Part shown: one piece after another, positions 1 through 6,057 of the stretch | Layout of the letters: each line of letters opens with the position of its first letter | How positions within the stretch are numbered: position 1 is the stretch's first letter | Assembly: GCA_003451635.1 (NCBI GenBank) | Contig: DMAT01000223.1 | Coordinates: 1 to 7,284 of the forward strand | DNA: 7,284 nt | Origin: Syntrophus sp. (in: bacteria) | GTDB lineage: Bacteria; Desulfobacterota; Syntrophia; Syntrophales; UBA8958 | Reading direction: 5' to 3' | The notes under the pieces: model-generated | Told to the model about the DNA's origin: nothing | The model's input: the letters and a program-made list of their open reading frames with translations, nothing else | Databases searched by the model: none | Made by a program: the position numbers and the translations under genes

Positions 1-1
1 C

Positions 2-238
2 CAGGGGATCGATCAAGTCAATCGCGCCGTGGCCGAGATGAACCAGGTCACTCAGCAAAACGCCGCCAGCGCCGAGGAACTTGCCTCAATTATGTCGATG
101 TTCAAAACAAATTATGAAGGCAGCGGACACACAGCAGGGTCATCAAAGGTGAAACGGTTGCCTCCTCCTGCCGCCCGGGGACTTGCCCGTGGAGTATCTC
201 CGGAAAAGGCGATTCCCATGGGGGAAGACGACTTTTAA
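2..238 (+). CDS. methyl-accepting chemotaxis protein, C-terminal fragment
   Basis: This is the last 78 codons of a chemoreceptor whose start lies before the window. The frame is open from base 2 and stops with TAA at 236-238. The encoded piece begins QGIDQVNRAVAEMNQ and continues into QQNAASAEELAS, the typical second methylation helix of the MCP signalling domain. In receptors of this family, Glu/Gln pairs in this helix are modified by CheR and CheB. A flexible Gly/Ser/Pro/Arg-rich tail of roughly 40 residues follows and ends in IPMGEDDF. The first 79 bases align without gaps to 1971-2049 in the next receptor gene, with about 59 identities by hand count, so the two are paralogues. Unlike its neighbour, it ends in GEDDF and lacks the two-aromatic terminal pentapeptide. 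An ATG at 29 is internal, not the start. The sensor type cannot be known from this fragment. Confidence 0.95.
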   Translation, partial: QGIDQVNRAVAEMNQVTQQNAASAEELASIMSMFKTNYEGSGHTAGSSKVKRLPPPAARGLARGVSPEKAIPMGEDDF

Positions 239-268
239 TCGCCCTTCTCCGGATATATTTTCTTAGCA

Positions 269-300
269 GGGCGGCCGGTTGATTAGGCCGCCCTTTTTTT
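269..300 (+). terminator. Rho-independent terminator after the first MCP
   Basis: A perfect 8-bp GC-only stem (269-276 pairing with 286-293) encloses a 9-nt loop and is followed directly by seven T residues at 294-300. It lies 30 nt after the stop codon of the partial chemoreceptor gene. It should end that transcript and separate it from the second receptor gene. Confidence 0.93.
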
Positions 301-411
301 CGGGGCAAATCATTACAAATGAATAGCCTCCATGGGTGTTATTATGAATTACCGGCATGACGAAGAATAGGAATTTCCTGCAATAATTATAAAGGTCGAA
401 AGGGTTGAATA
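301..411 (+). other. intergenic leader of the second MCP gene
   Basis: These 111 bases lie between a strong terminator and the second receptor gene, so a promoter is expected here. An AT-rich TATAAA at 388-393 could act as a -10 element, but no matching -35 box is visible at the usual distance. No sigma-28 or sigma-54 consensus was recognised. No small gene or stable hairpin was seen. Confidence 0.35.
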
Positions 412-2316
412 ATGAACATTACGAAACTTGAAAGATTGTCGCTGGCAGGGAAGATTGTCGGGTTGGTGCTGTTAACAGTAGCAATCCTCGGCTTTTCGAC
501 ATTCGGCTTGGTCTATTATTTTTTATCCTCCGGTTACGATAAACAGGCGGAAAAGGAAATCGGAACGACCGTTGCTGCCGTTCAGGGAGTGGTGAACGAT
601 ACCCTGGCGAAGACGAAGTTGCAGGCGACGGCCGTTGCCGCCGATCCCAGGCTCATCGAGGCGGTGGCAAAGAAAGAGACGGCCACCCTCCAGGCCATGG
701 GCAAGACGTTCATGGCGAGCGCCGGGCTGGATTTCGTGACCGTGGCCGACCCGGAGGGGAACGTCCTGGGCCGGGGACACTCGGACAAAACGGGGGACAG
801 TGTTCAGAATCAGGTTAATGTGAAAAAGGCCCTAGCCGGGGAAACGACGGTGGGCATCGAAGAGGGGACGGAGGTGAAATTCAGCCTCCGGGCCGGGGCG
901 CCCGTTATTTCCGACGGCCGTGTCATCGGCGTGATTTCGACGGGAACGAATTTTTCTGCGACGAATGCCTTTGTCGACGGGATAAAGAAAAATTTTGCCA
1001 TCGAATGCACCATATTTAAGGGCGATGAGCGGGTCTCGACCACCCTGGAGCGGGACGGCAAACGCATGGTCGGAACGAAGATGGACAACACGAAGGTCAT
1101 TGAGACGGTCTTACAAAAAGGGCAGCAGTTCCTGAACAGGAACAAGATAGCAGGCAAAAACTACAATACCGCCTACTGGCCGATCCATGGCCTCGACGGC
1201 AAGGTCGCCGGGATGTTCTTCATCGGGAAGGATCGTTCGGCGATGGAGGACATGATCTACTCCACGATCCTGGCGATTCTGGTCGCCGGCCTCATGGTCG
1301 GCGCTTTCATGACCCTGCTGGGCTACATCCTGACGCGTAACATCATCGTCAGACCAATCCTGAAAACACTTGGTTTTCTGACTCAAGGGGCCGGGAAAGT
1401 GTCGGTTTCCGCCGACCAGGTCTCTTCCGCCAGCCAGCACCTCGCCGAAGGGGCCTCGGAGGAAGCTTCCACCCTGGAGGAGACGGCGTCTTCCCTGGAG
1501 GAGATGTCTTCCATGACGCGACAGAACGCCGACAATGCCGGTCAGGCCATGTCCCTCATGGCGGAGGTTGCCGCGATTGTAGAGAAGGTGAACGGCCATG
1601 TCAGCCAGACGGCGGCTGCCGTCCATGAGGCTATGCAGACAAGCGGGGAAACGGGGAAGATCATCAAAACCATCGATGAGATTGCCTTCCAGACAAATCT
1701 ATTGGCCTTGAATGCGGCTGTCGAGGCGGCCCGGGCCGGGGAGGCGGGGGCCGGGTTTGCCGTGGTGGCTGACGAGGTGAGATCTCTTGCCATGCGGGCG
1801 GCGGAGGCGGCGAGGAACACCTCCACCCTTATCGAAAATACAGTGTCGGCAGTGAGGCGGAGCAGCGATTTGACCCAGGAAACTTCAGAGGCCTTCCAGG
1901 AGAACATGGAAGTAGCGCGCAAGGTGGGTGGCCTGGTAGCGGAGATTGCCGCCGCTTCCCAGGAGCAGGCCCAGGGGATCGAGCAGCTCAACAAGGCGGT
2001 GGCGGAAATGGACAAGGTCGTCCAGGAGACAGCGGCCAGCGCCGAGGAATCGGCCAGTGTTGCAATTGAGATGAGTACCGAATCGGAGGAGATGAAGGCC
2101 TCCGTGGGCGACTTAATCGCCATAATTAGCGGCGGTAAAGGTCATGCCGGATCGGGATCCGGTGCGTCGCAGCACCAACACCAGCGGTCTGGCAATCCCG
2201 TTCAGCAGAGGAGAACCGTCGCTCCGGGAAGACGGCCGGCAGCGGCGACAGGCCCCAAGAGAGTACGTAGCGATCAGCTCATTCCTATGGGAGATAAAGA
2301 TTTCCGGGATTTTTGA
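412..2316 (+). CDS. methyl-accepting chemotaxis protein with periplasmic Cache-type sensor and CheR-tether-like tail
   Basis: A 634-residue inner-membrane chemoreceptor that would signal through CheA/CheW arrays. Visible parts are: a short cytoplasmic start; TM1 about 13-38; a periplasmic domain about 39-280; TM2 about 283-308; the cytoplasmic methylation and signalling bundle about 325-572; and a low-complexity linker 574-620. The periplasmic domain has Cache-like features (VADPEGNVLGRGHSD near 111-125; VIGVISTGTNF near 171-181), probably of the Cache_3/Cache_2 type. The hairpin tip EIAFQTNLLALNAAVEAARAG (423-443) is diagnostic for MCPs. A full HAMP domain is not apparent between TM2 and the bundle. 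The protein ends DFRDF, which fits the aromatic-x-x-aromatic CheR-binding tail known in other receptors. The ATG at 412 has AAAGGG at 399-404, seven bases upstream. I found no convincing promoter in 301-411. The ligand is unknown. Confidence 0.96.
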   Translation: MNITKLERLSLAGKIVGLVLLTVAILGFSTFGLVYYFLSSGYDKQAEKEIGTTVAAVQGVVNDTLAKTKLQATAVAADPRLIEAVAKKETATLQAMGKTFMASAGLDFVTVADPEGNVLGRGHSDKTGDSVQNQVNVKKALAGETTVGIEEGTEVKFSLRAGAPVISDGRVIGVISTGTNFSATNAFVDGIKKNFAIECTIFKGDERVSTTLERDGKRMVGTKMDNTKVIETVLQKGQQFLNRNKIAGKNYNTAYWPIHGLDGKVAGMFFIGKDRSAMEDMIYSTILAILVAGLMVGAFMTLLGYILTRNIIVRPILKTLGFLTQGAGKVSVSADQVSSASQHLAEGASEEASTLEETASSLEEMSSMTRQNADNAGQAMSLMAEVAAIVEKVNGHVSQTAAAVHEAMQTSGETGKIIKTIDEIAFQTNLLALNAAVEAARAGEAGAGFAVVADEVRSLAMRAAEAARNTSTLIENTVSAVRRSSDLTQETSEAFQENMEVARKVGGLVAEIAAASQEQAQGIEQLNKAVAEMDKVVQETAASAEESASVAIEMSTESEEMKASVGDLIAIISGGKGHAGSGSGASQHQHQRSGNPVQQRRTVAPGRRPAAATGPKRVRSDQLIPMGDKDFRDF

Positions 2317-2332
2317 TCAATTTGCTCTGCTA

Positions 2333-2383
2333 AGGGAAGGACGGCGGTGAGATCACACTCGTCCTTCCCTGGCACTATTTTTT
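2333..2383 (+). terminator. terminator-like hairpin after the second MCP
   Basis: A perfect 11-bp stem (2333-2343 pairing with 2360-2370) lies 16 nt after the MCP stop codon. The 16-nt loop can form an extra three pairs. Six T residues (2378-2383) follow, but only after a 7-nt gap, so this is a slightly imperfect intrinsic terminator. Its position supports separate transcription of the receptor and the downstream operon. Confidence 0.75.
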
Positions 2384-2430
2384 ATGATTTCATCGGGAAA
2401 TGAATCTCTAAGAGCGCTTTTATAGTCCTA

Positions 2431-2439
2431 TGATATAAT
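2431..2439 (+). promoter_or_regulatory. extended -10 promoter candidate for the six-gene operon
   Basis: The nine bases read TGATATAAT, an exact match to the extended -10 consensus TGnTATAAT of the housekeeping sigma factor. No good TTGACA-like -35 box is present 16-18 bp upstream, which is tolerated by extended -10 promoters. It lies after the MCP terminator and before the receiver gene. It would start transcripts near 2446 and leave a leader of about 155 nt. This is inferred from sequence only. Confidence 0.55.
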
Positions 2440-2496
2440 GTGGCCTGGCCTTTGTTTAAATATTGCTAATATATTTCTTGATTTTTTTCATGCATT

Positions 2497-2513
2497 CTGA
2501 ATAGCTCATTCAG
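2497..2513. repeat. 6-bp perfect inverted repeat in the operon leader
   Basis: CTGAAT and ATTCAG (2497-2502 and 2508-2513) are perfect inverted repeats separated by the five bases AGCTC. The repeat lies between the extended -10 candidate and the receiver start codon. It could be an operator for a small dimeric regulator or a short hairpin in the leader RNA. It is short enough to be chance. Confidence 0.35.
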
Positions 2514-2587
2514 ATAATATTGAGAAGAATAAAAAATACATGTGCTCGTAGTTCCTCTATTATATTCAACTTTTATCCGCAGTTGCG

Positions 2588-2593
2588 GTGGAG
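2588..2593 (+). promoter_or_regulatory. ribosome binding site that fixes the receiver start
   Basis: GGTGGAG-type purine sequence with GGAG at 2590-2593 stands eight bases before the ATG at 2602. It favours this start over an in-frame GTG at 2542, which would add 20 residues with no receiver-domain similarity. Confidence 0.75.
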
Positions 2594-2601
2594 ATAAAGG
2601 C

Positions 2602-2997
2602 ATGGAAAAAAGAATTCTGGTTGTAGATGACGAACAGTCAATGCTGGATTTTATGGAGACGGTGCTTGAGGATGCCGGATATGAGGTATTGTTGGCCGAC
2701 GGCGCTGATAAGGCGCTGGAGATTTTTTTCCGTCAGGAGGTATCCCTCGTTTTTCTCGACTTGAGATTGTTTGGGGTGAACGGTATGGAACTATGCCGTA
2801 AAATGCGTCAAAAGAAGCCCCTCACCATCCTCTATGCCATGACCGGCTGGTCCGGCTTATTCGACATCGAGGAATGCCGGGAAGCGGGCTTCGATGATTA
2901 TTTTGCAAAACCATTGAGACTTGAAACCATCATGAAGGCCGTCGAAGGGGCCTTCGAGAAAAGGGCGCGCTGGCTGATAAAAATAAACCTAATCTGA
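2602..2997 (+). CDS. single-domain response regulator (CheY-like receiver)
   Basis: A 131-residue stand-alone receiver with no output domain, expected to be cytoplasmic and to act through protein contacts as CheY does. The fold residues are in place: acidic pair D9/D10 in ILVVDDEQ, phospho-acceptor D53 in VFLDLRL, switch T81 in AMTG, switch aromatic Y100, and conserved K103 in FAKP. One departure from the family is that the usual Pro four residues after the phospho-Asp is Phe57 (DLRLFGVNG). The start at 2602 is chosen because the family begins a few residues before the first beta strand and because a good ribosome site precedes it. The next gene, 17 bases on, encodes a CheX-type phosphatase, so this receiver is its likely substrate. 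The partner kinase is not in the window. A T7 run lies at 2723-2729. Confidence 0.95.
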   Translation: MEKRILVVDDEQSMLDFMETVLEDAGYEVLLADGADKALEIFFRQEVSLVFLDLRLFGVNGMELCRKMRQKKPLTILYAMTGWSGLFDIEECREAGFDDYFAKPLRLETIMKAVEGAFEKRARWLIKINLI

Positions 2998-3014
2998 CAG
3001 GATAAGAAAAGACA

Positions 3015-3884
3015 ATGGATGTAGAATATATCAATCCTTTTTTAAGTGGAACGTTAGAAGTTCTAAATACAATGGCTACTTTTCAACCGGTCCCGGGAAA
3101 ACCATATGTGAAGAAAAACGATCTTGCCGGCGGCGACGTCTCGGGCATTATCGGTATCACCGGTGACGCCGTCGGATCGCTGGCGATCAGTTTCAGCGAA
3201 AGCTGCATCTGCAATATTGTGGGGCGGATGCTCGGTGAAACCTTTAGCTCCATTAATCACGATGTCCTCGACGCCGTTGGCGAGCTTACCAACATGATCT
3301 CCGGCGTCTCCCGCACCCAACTTGAAAAGAAGGGCATGACCGTCTTTGCAGCTATTCCTTCAGTGGTTTTCGGATCGAACCACACGATCACCCATATTTT
3401 GAAAAGCCCGAGCATCGTCATCCCCTTTACCTCACCAAATGGTCCTTTCTTCGTGGATGTCTGCATCCGCAATGCAAATGAACCGGAAAAAAGATCCTCC
3501 TCATACGGGGTCGTCAACAAACCAACCCTTGCCGGGGGAAAAACTCCTCCCAGCGCATCCGCTCCTGTCCCTGCCCCCGCCGTTGCCCAACCTGAAAGCC
3601 AGGAACCCCTGGACAGGCTGGAACTGATGAAAAAGAAGCTTTCCGAGGCACTTAAGGCCCGGAACGCCATGCAGAATGAGTTAGCGGAAAAGCCCTTTAT
3701 GGAAATGGCCCGGCGAAAACTATTTAAGAAAAACATCCCTCTTCTTGACATCAGAATCAAACGCCTTAAACTCGACATCACCACTACGGAAATGCTGCAG
3801 AAAATGACGCCGGATGAGTTGGAGAATCCCCAGATTGTCAAGGACTATCAGCATTATGACTCCAAAGAGACGAGGAAAACATGA
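3015..3884 (+). CDS. cheX: CheX-type CheY-phosphate phosphatase with C-terminal helical extension
   Basis: A 289-residue cytoplasmic protein. Residues about 1-155 match the CheC/CheX/FliY fold. They carry the family signature D86-x3-E90-x2-N93-x3-G97 (within DAVGELTNMISG), where the Glu and Asn are the known active-site pair for dephosphorylating CheY. Ordinary CheX proteins are about 150-160 residues, so this one is nearly double length. After a Pro/Ala/Ser-rich linker (about 165-198), residues 199-289 form a highly charged, predicted helical segment (LDRLELMKKKLSEALKA onward) that I do not recognise. The gene follows the receiver by 17 bases and overlaps the next gene by ATGA. AGGA at 2999-3002 is a distant ribosome site. 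Function as a phosphatase of the neighbouring receiver is inference; the family assignment is firm. Confidence 0.88.
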   Translation: MDVEYINPFLSGTLEVLNTMATFQPVPGKPYVKKNDLAGGDVSGIIGITGDAVGSLAISFSESCICNIVGRMLGETFSSINHDVLDAVGELTNMISGVSRTQLEKKGMTVFAAIPSVVFGSNHTITHILKSPSIVIPFTSPNGPFFVDVCIRNANEPEKRSSSYGVVNKPTLAGGKTPPSASAPVPAPAVAQPESQEPLDRLELMKKKLSEALKARNAMQNELAEKPFMEMARRKLFKKNIPLLDIRIKRLKLDITTTEMLQKMTPDELENPQIVKDYQHYDSKETRKT

Positions 3885-4228
3885 AGACATCATGGCGGCA
3901 ACTATCTGTGGGGATGTTTTTGGGTACGCTTTTGGGGATGCTTTCCTATACAAGTATTCTTGCCCTGACCCCCGATCAGGTCCTGGCCCTGAGAAAGGCC
4001 GGGGTCAGCGACCGGACGATTCAATTGATGATTGAACAGGAGCGGGAGGCGAAACAGAACCCCTACGATACCATGGGAACGAAAGAGATTACGGACAGTG
4101 CTGGAAATCGGTATATCATTTACTCAACCGGTAAATCCGACCAAACCTGGGAGGCCTCGGAAAAGGAGAAGGTTGACAAGGCCTGGCAAATGCTCCAGGG
4201 TGTCATTATTGACGGCAGACCAAAGTAA
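3881..4228 (+). CDS. small exported protein of unknown function
   Basis: A 115-residue protein, not recognised as a named family. The start overlaps the CheX stop as ATGA, implying translational coupling. Residues 1-28 look like a Sec signal peptide: K/R near the start, a hydrophobic core VGMFLGTLLGML, and cleavage possibly after A28 (ILA). There is no lipobox cysteine, so it is probably periplasmic or secreted. The mature part starts with a helix-turn-helix-like segment (TPDQVLALRKAGVSDRTIQ, about 30-48), similar in style to the 'LT-x-x-x-V-x-x-L-x-x-AGVSD-x-x-I' repeats of many exported bacterial proteins. A short strand-like part (NRYIIYST) and a charged C-terminal helix follow. An exported protein inside a cytoplasmic signalling operon is unusual. 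Its role is unknown. Confidence 0.8.
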   Translation: MKTSWRQLSVGMFLGTLLGMLSYTSILALTPDQVLALRKAGVSDRTIQLMIEQEREAKQNPYDTMGTKEITDSAGNRYIIYSTGKSDQTWEASEKEKVDKAWQMLQGVIIDGRPK

Positions 4229-4254
4229 CGGGAAAGCGACACAGAGATGGCATC

Positions 4255-5124
4255 ATGACCGATCAAGCCCAGAGCCGCCATCAGATAGAGTCTTTTATCA
4301 ATCGGATGCCGAGCCTGCCGACAACGGTAGCCAAGGTAATCGAGGTCTGTAACCAGCCCCAGACATCTCCCAACGACCTCAACCGCCTGATCTCTCTGGA
4401 CCCTGTCTTGACGGGAAAGGTGCTCAAGCTCATCAATTCAGCCTTCTTTACCCTTAGCGAGCCGGTAACCTCCGTGACCAGGGCGATTATCATGCTGGGC
4501 CTCAATACTGTCAAAAATTTGGCATTAAGCACATCTATTGTCGGAATCTTCAAGGGAGGCAGTAAGGAAGGGTGTTTTTCCATGGAAGATTTCTGGGTTC
4601 ATTCCCTGGCCACCGGTGTCACGGCCCGGATGCTCGCCGCCAGGCAAGGCCTTCCCCCCGACACGCGGGAAGAATATTTTGTCGGGGGCCTTCTTCACGA
4701 TATCGGCAAAGTTCCCATGATGCATTGCTTTCCCGAGGAGTACCGTCTTATCCTGCGGGAATCACAACAGCGACGTCAACCTTTATACCGGGCGGAGAAA
4801 GATAGTCTCGGTTTCGATCACTGCCATGTCGGCCAAATTATCGCCGAGAAGTGGCGCCTTTCGGACAACCTCTCCTCCGCCCTCGCATCACACCATCAAG
4901 GGGAGCTGCACTTCCTGGCCAGATTCAGCGATGTTATCGCCGCAGCAAATATCTGCGTAAAAAGCTTTTACCTGGGCTCGGCGGGAGATGGTTTCGTTGA
5001 GGACTCTACGCATCTGGTACTGAAGAAAACCGGACCAGTCGGTCATGACTTATCCGAATTCCAGTCGGATGTTGACGAAGAACTTGAGAAAGCCAAGATT
5101 TTCCTTGACGTTTCGGGGGCTTGA
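4255..5124 (+). CDS. HDOD domain protein
   Basis: A 289-residue cytoplasmic protein made almost entirely of an HDOD (HD-related output) domain, with family hallmarks MPSLPTTVAKVIEVC (18-32), DLNRLISLDPVLTGKVLKLINSA (41-63; listed as positions with key D41, D49, P50, N61) and LHDIGK (147-152). HDOD proteins are usually non-enzymatic signalling or scaffold domains. Here many HD-type ligand positions are kept (H116, H148/D149, H189, H213/H214), but the final Asp of active HD-GYP enzymes appears to be Asn232 (AAANIC), so catalysis is doubtful. The gene starts 26 bases after the exported-protein gene and ends six bases before the MBL gene. An ATG at 4247 is out of frame. Linkage to a receiver, CheX and HD-GYP suggests a role in the same signalling output, which is inference. 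Confidence 0.93.
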   Translation: MTDQAQSRHQIESFINRMPSLPTTVAKVIEVCNQPQTSPNDLNRLISLDPVLTGKVLKLINSAFFTLSEPVTSVTRAIIMLGLNTVKNLALSTSIVGIFKGGSKEGCFSMEDFWVHSLATGVTARMLAARQGLPPDTREEYFVGGLLHDIGKVPMMHCFPEEYRLILRESQQRRQPLYRAEKDSLGFDHCHVGQIIAEKWRLSDNLSSALASHHQGELHFLARFSDVIAAANICVKSFYLGSAGDGFVEDSTHLVLKKTGPVGHDLSEFQSDVDEELEKAKIFLDVSGA

Positions 5125-5130
5125 ATTACC

Positions 5131-6057
5131 ATGAAAATAACTTTTTGGGGAGTCAGGGGTTCCATTCCCTGCCCCGGCAGAAACACCCACCGGTATGGCG
5201 GCAACACAGCCTGCGTCGAGCTGTCTTTTAAAGACATTGACAGATCTCTCATAATCGACGCCGGTTCGGGGATACGGGAACTCGGAAACCTGATAATGAC
5301 CCGCGATTTTCCAAAGGGACCATTACATATTGAAATCTTTCTGACTCATACCCATTGGGACCATATCCTCGGGTTGCCTTTCTTTACACCCCTGTATGTT
5401 CCAGGCGCCAGGGTGAGGATTTACGGTCCCGCCTCCTTCGAGGGAAATTCCTTGGAAGAACTTGTCGGCAGTCAGTTCAGCTACCACTATTTCCCCATCC
5501 GCTATGCCGAACTGGCAGCCCAAATCGATTATGTGGAACTAAAAGAGGAGTCTTGCGACCTCAGTGACGGCATCATCGTTAAAACAAAGTTCCTTAACCA
5601 TCCCGTTCTATGCCTAGGTTATCGTTTTGAGAGAAAGGGCGTTGTTTTCTGTACCCTCTACGATTCGGAGCCTTTCCGGAACGTATTTTGCGACGATCCC
5701 GCAAAGCCAGATTACAATGAAGAGATGCACCACGAAGGGGAGATCATCGCCTTTGAGGAAAATCGACGCCTGGAGGAATTCATTGACCGGGCAGATTTGG
5801 TGATTTATGACGGACAATATACCCTCAAGGAATATGAATCAGGCAAGATCGGCTGGGGACATACCCCCTGCGAATACGCCATTGCCGCCGCCGCCCGGGC
5901 GGGAGTGAGGCGGCTTTGTCTTTTTCACCATGATCCGTTGCGTACGGACGATGAACTTGATCAACTGGCCGAAGTTTTATGCCAACCCCATATATCCGGA
6001 GGGATGGATGTGTCCTTTGCGAGGGAAGGCAGATCCATTAACCTTGCTTATGATTAA
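5131..6057 (+). CDS. metallo-beta-lactamase-fold hydrolase
   Basis: A 308-residue cytoplasmic protein of the MBL superfamily (Lactamase_B_2-like, related in fold to PhnP and RNase Z). It begins MKITFWGVRGSIPCPGRNT, the standard N-terminus of a widespread uncharacterised subgroup. Metal-binding positions are visible: H73-T-H75-W-D77-H78, then H157 (LNHPV), a bridging Asp at D178 (LYDSEP) or D227 (IYDGQYT), and H266/H267 in LFHHDP; H244 in GWGHT is also typical. Residues about 183-210, between the D178 strand and the D227 strand, are an acidic stretch that seems longer than usual. The full metal site suggests an active hydrolase, probably a phosphodiesterase, but the substrate is unknown. It sits six bases after the HDOD gene and overlaps the HD-GYP gene by eight bases. 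No strong ribosome site is seen (GGGGG at 5115-5119). Confidence 0.9.
   Translation: MKITFWGVRGSIPCPGRNTHRYGGNTACVELSFKDIDRSLIIDAGSGIRELGNLIMTRDFPKGPLHIEIFLTHTHWDHILGLPFFTPLYVPGARVRIYGPASFEGNSLEELVGSQFSYHYFPIRYAELAAQIDYVELKEESCDLSDGIIVKTKFLNHPVLCLGYRFERKGVVFCTLYDSEPFRNVFCDDPAKPDYNEEMHHEGEIIAFEENRRLEEFIDRADLVIYDGQYTLKEYESGKIGWGHTPCEYAIAAAARAGVRRLCLFHHDPLRTDDELDQLAEVLCQPHISGGMDVSFAREGRSINLAYD

Noticed and set aside
1542..2123. 193-residue open frame on the minus strand inside the MCP gene
   Set aside because: It is a shadow of the repetitive Ala/Glu-rich signalling-domain codons; the peptide is low-complexity Ala/Ser/Thr-rich with no recognisable domain and no ribosome site was evident.
2441..2456. 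Possible sigma-54 promoter (TGGC...TTTGT)
   Set aside because: The -24 half is plausible but the -12 half lacks the GC dinucleotide at the right spacing; the overlapping extended -10 motif is a far better match.
2542..2601. GTG start adding 20 residues to the receiver
   Set aside because: No ribosome site precedes it and the added residues do not belong to a receiver fold; the ATG at 2602 has a good GGAG site.
2446..2601. Possible c-di-GMP riboswitch in the operon leader
   Set aside because: The leader is AT-rich and lacks the conserved GEMM-type sequence blocks; only a short inverted repeat was found.
3257..3841. 194-residue open frame on the minus strand inside the CheX gene
   Set aside because: The plus strand encodes a clear CheX domain with its ExxN motif; the antisense peptide resembles no known family.
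4032..4352. 106-residue plus-strand open frame spanning the exported-protein/HDOD junction
   Set aside because: It is an out-of-frame, Arg/Pro-rich shadow overlapping two well-supported genes.
5930..6049. 40-residue N-terminal extension of the HD-GYP protein from an earlier ATG
   Set aside because: It lies fully within the MBL coding sequence and precedes the normal DUF3391 start; the ATG at 6050 gives the family-typical N-terminus.
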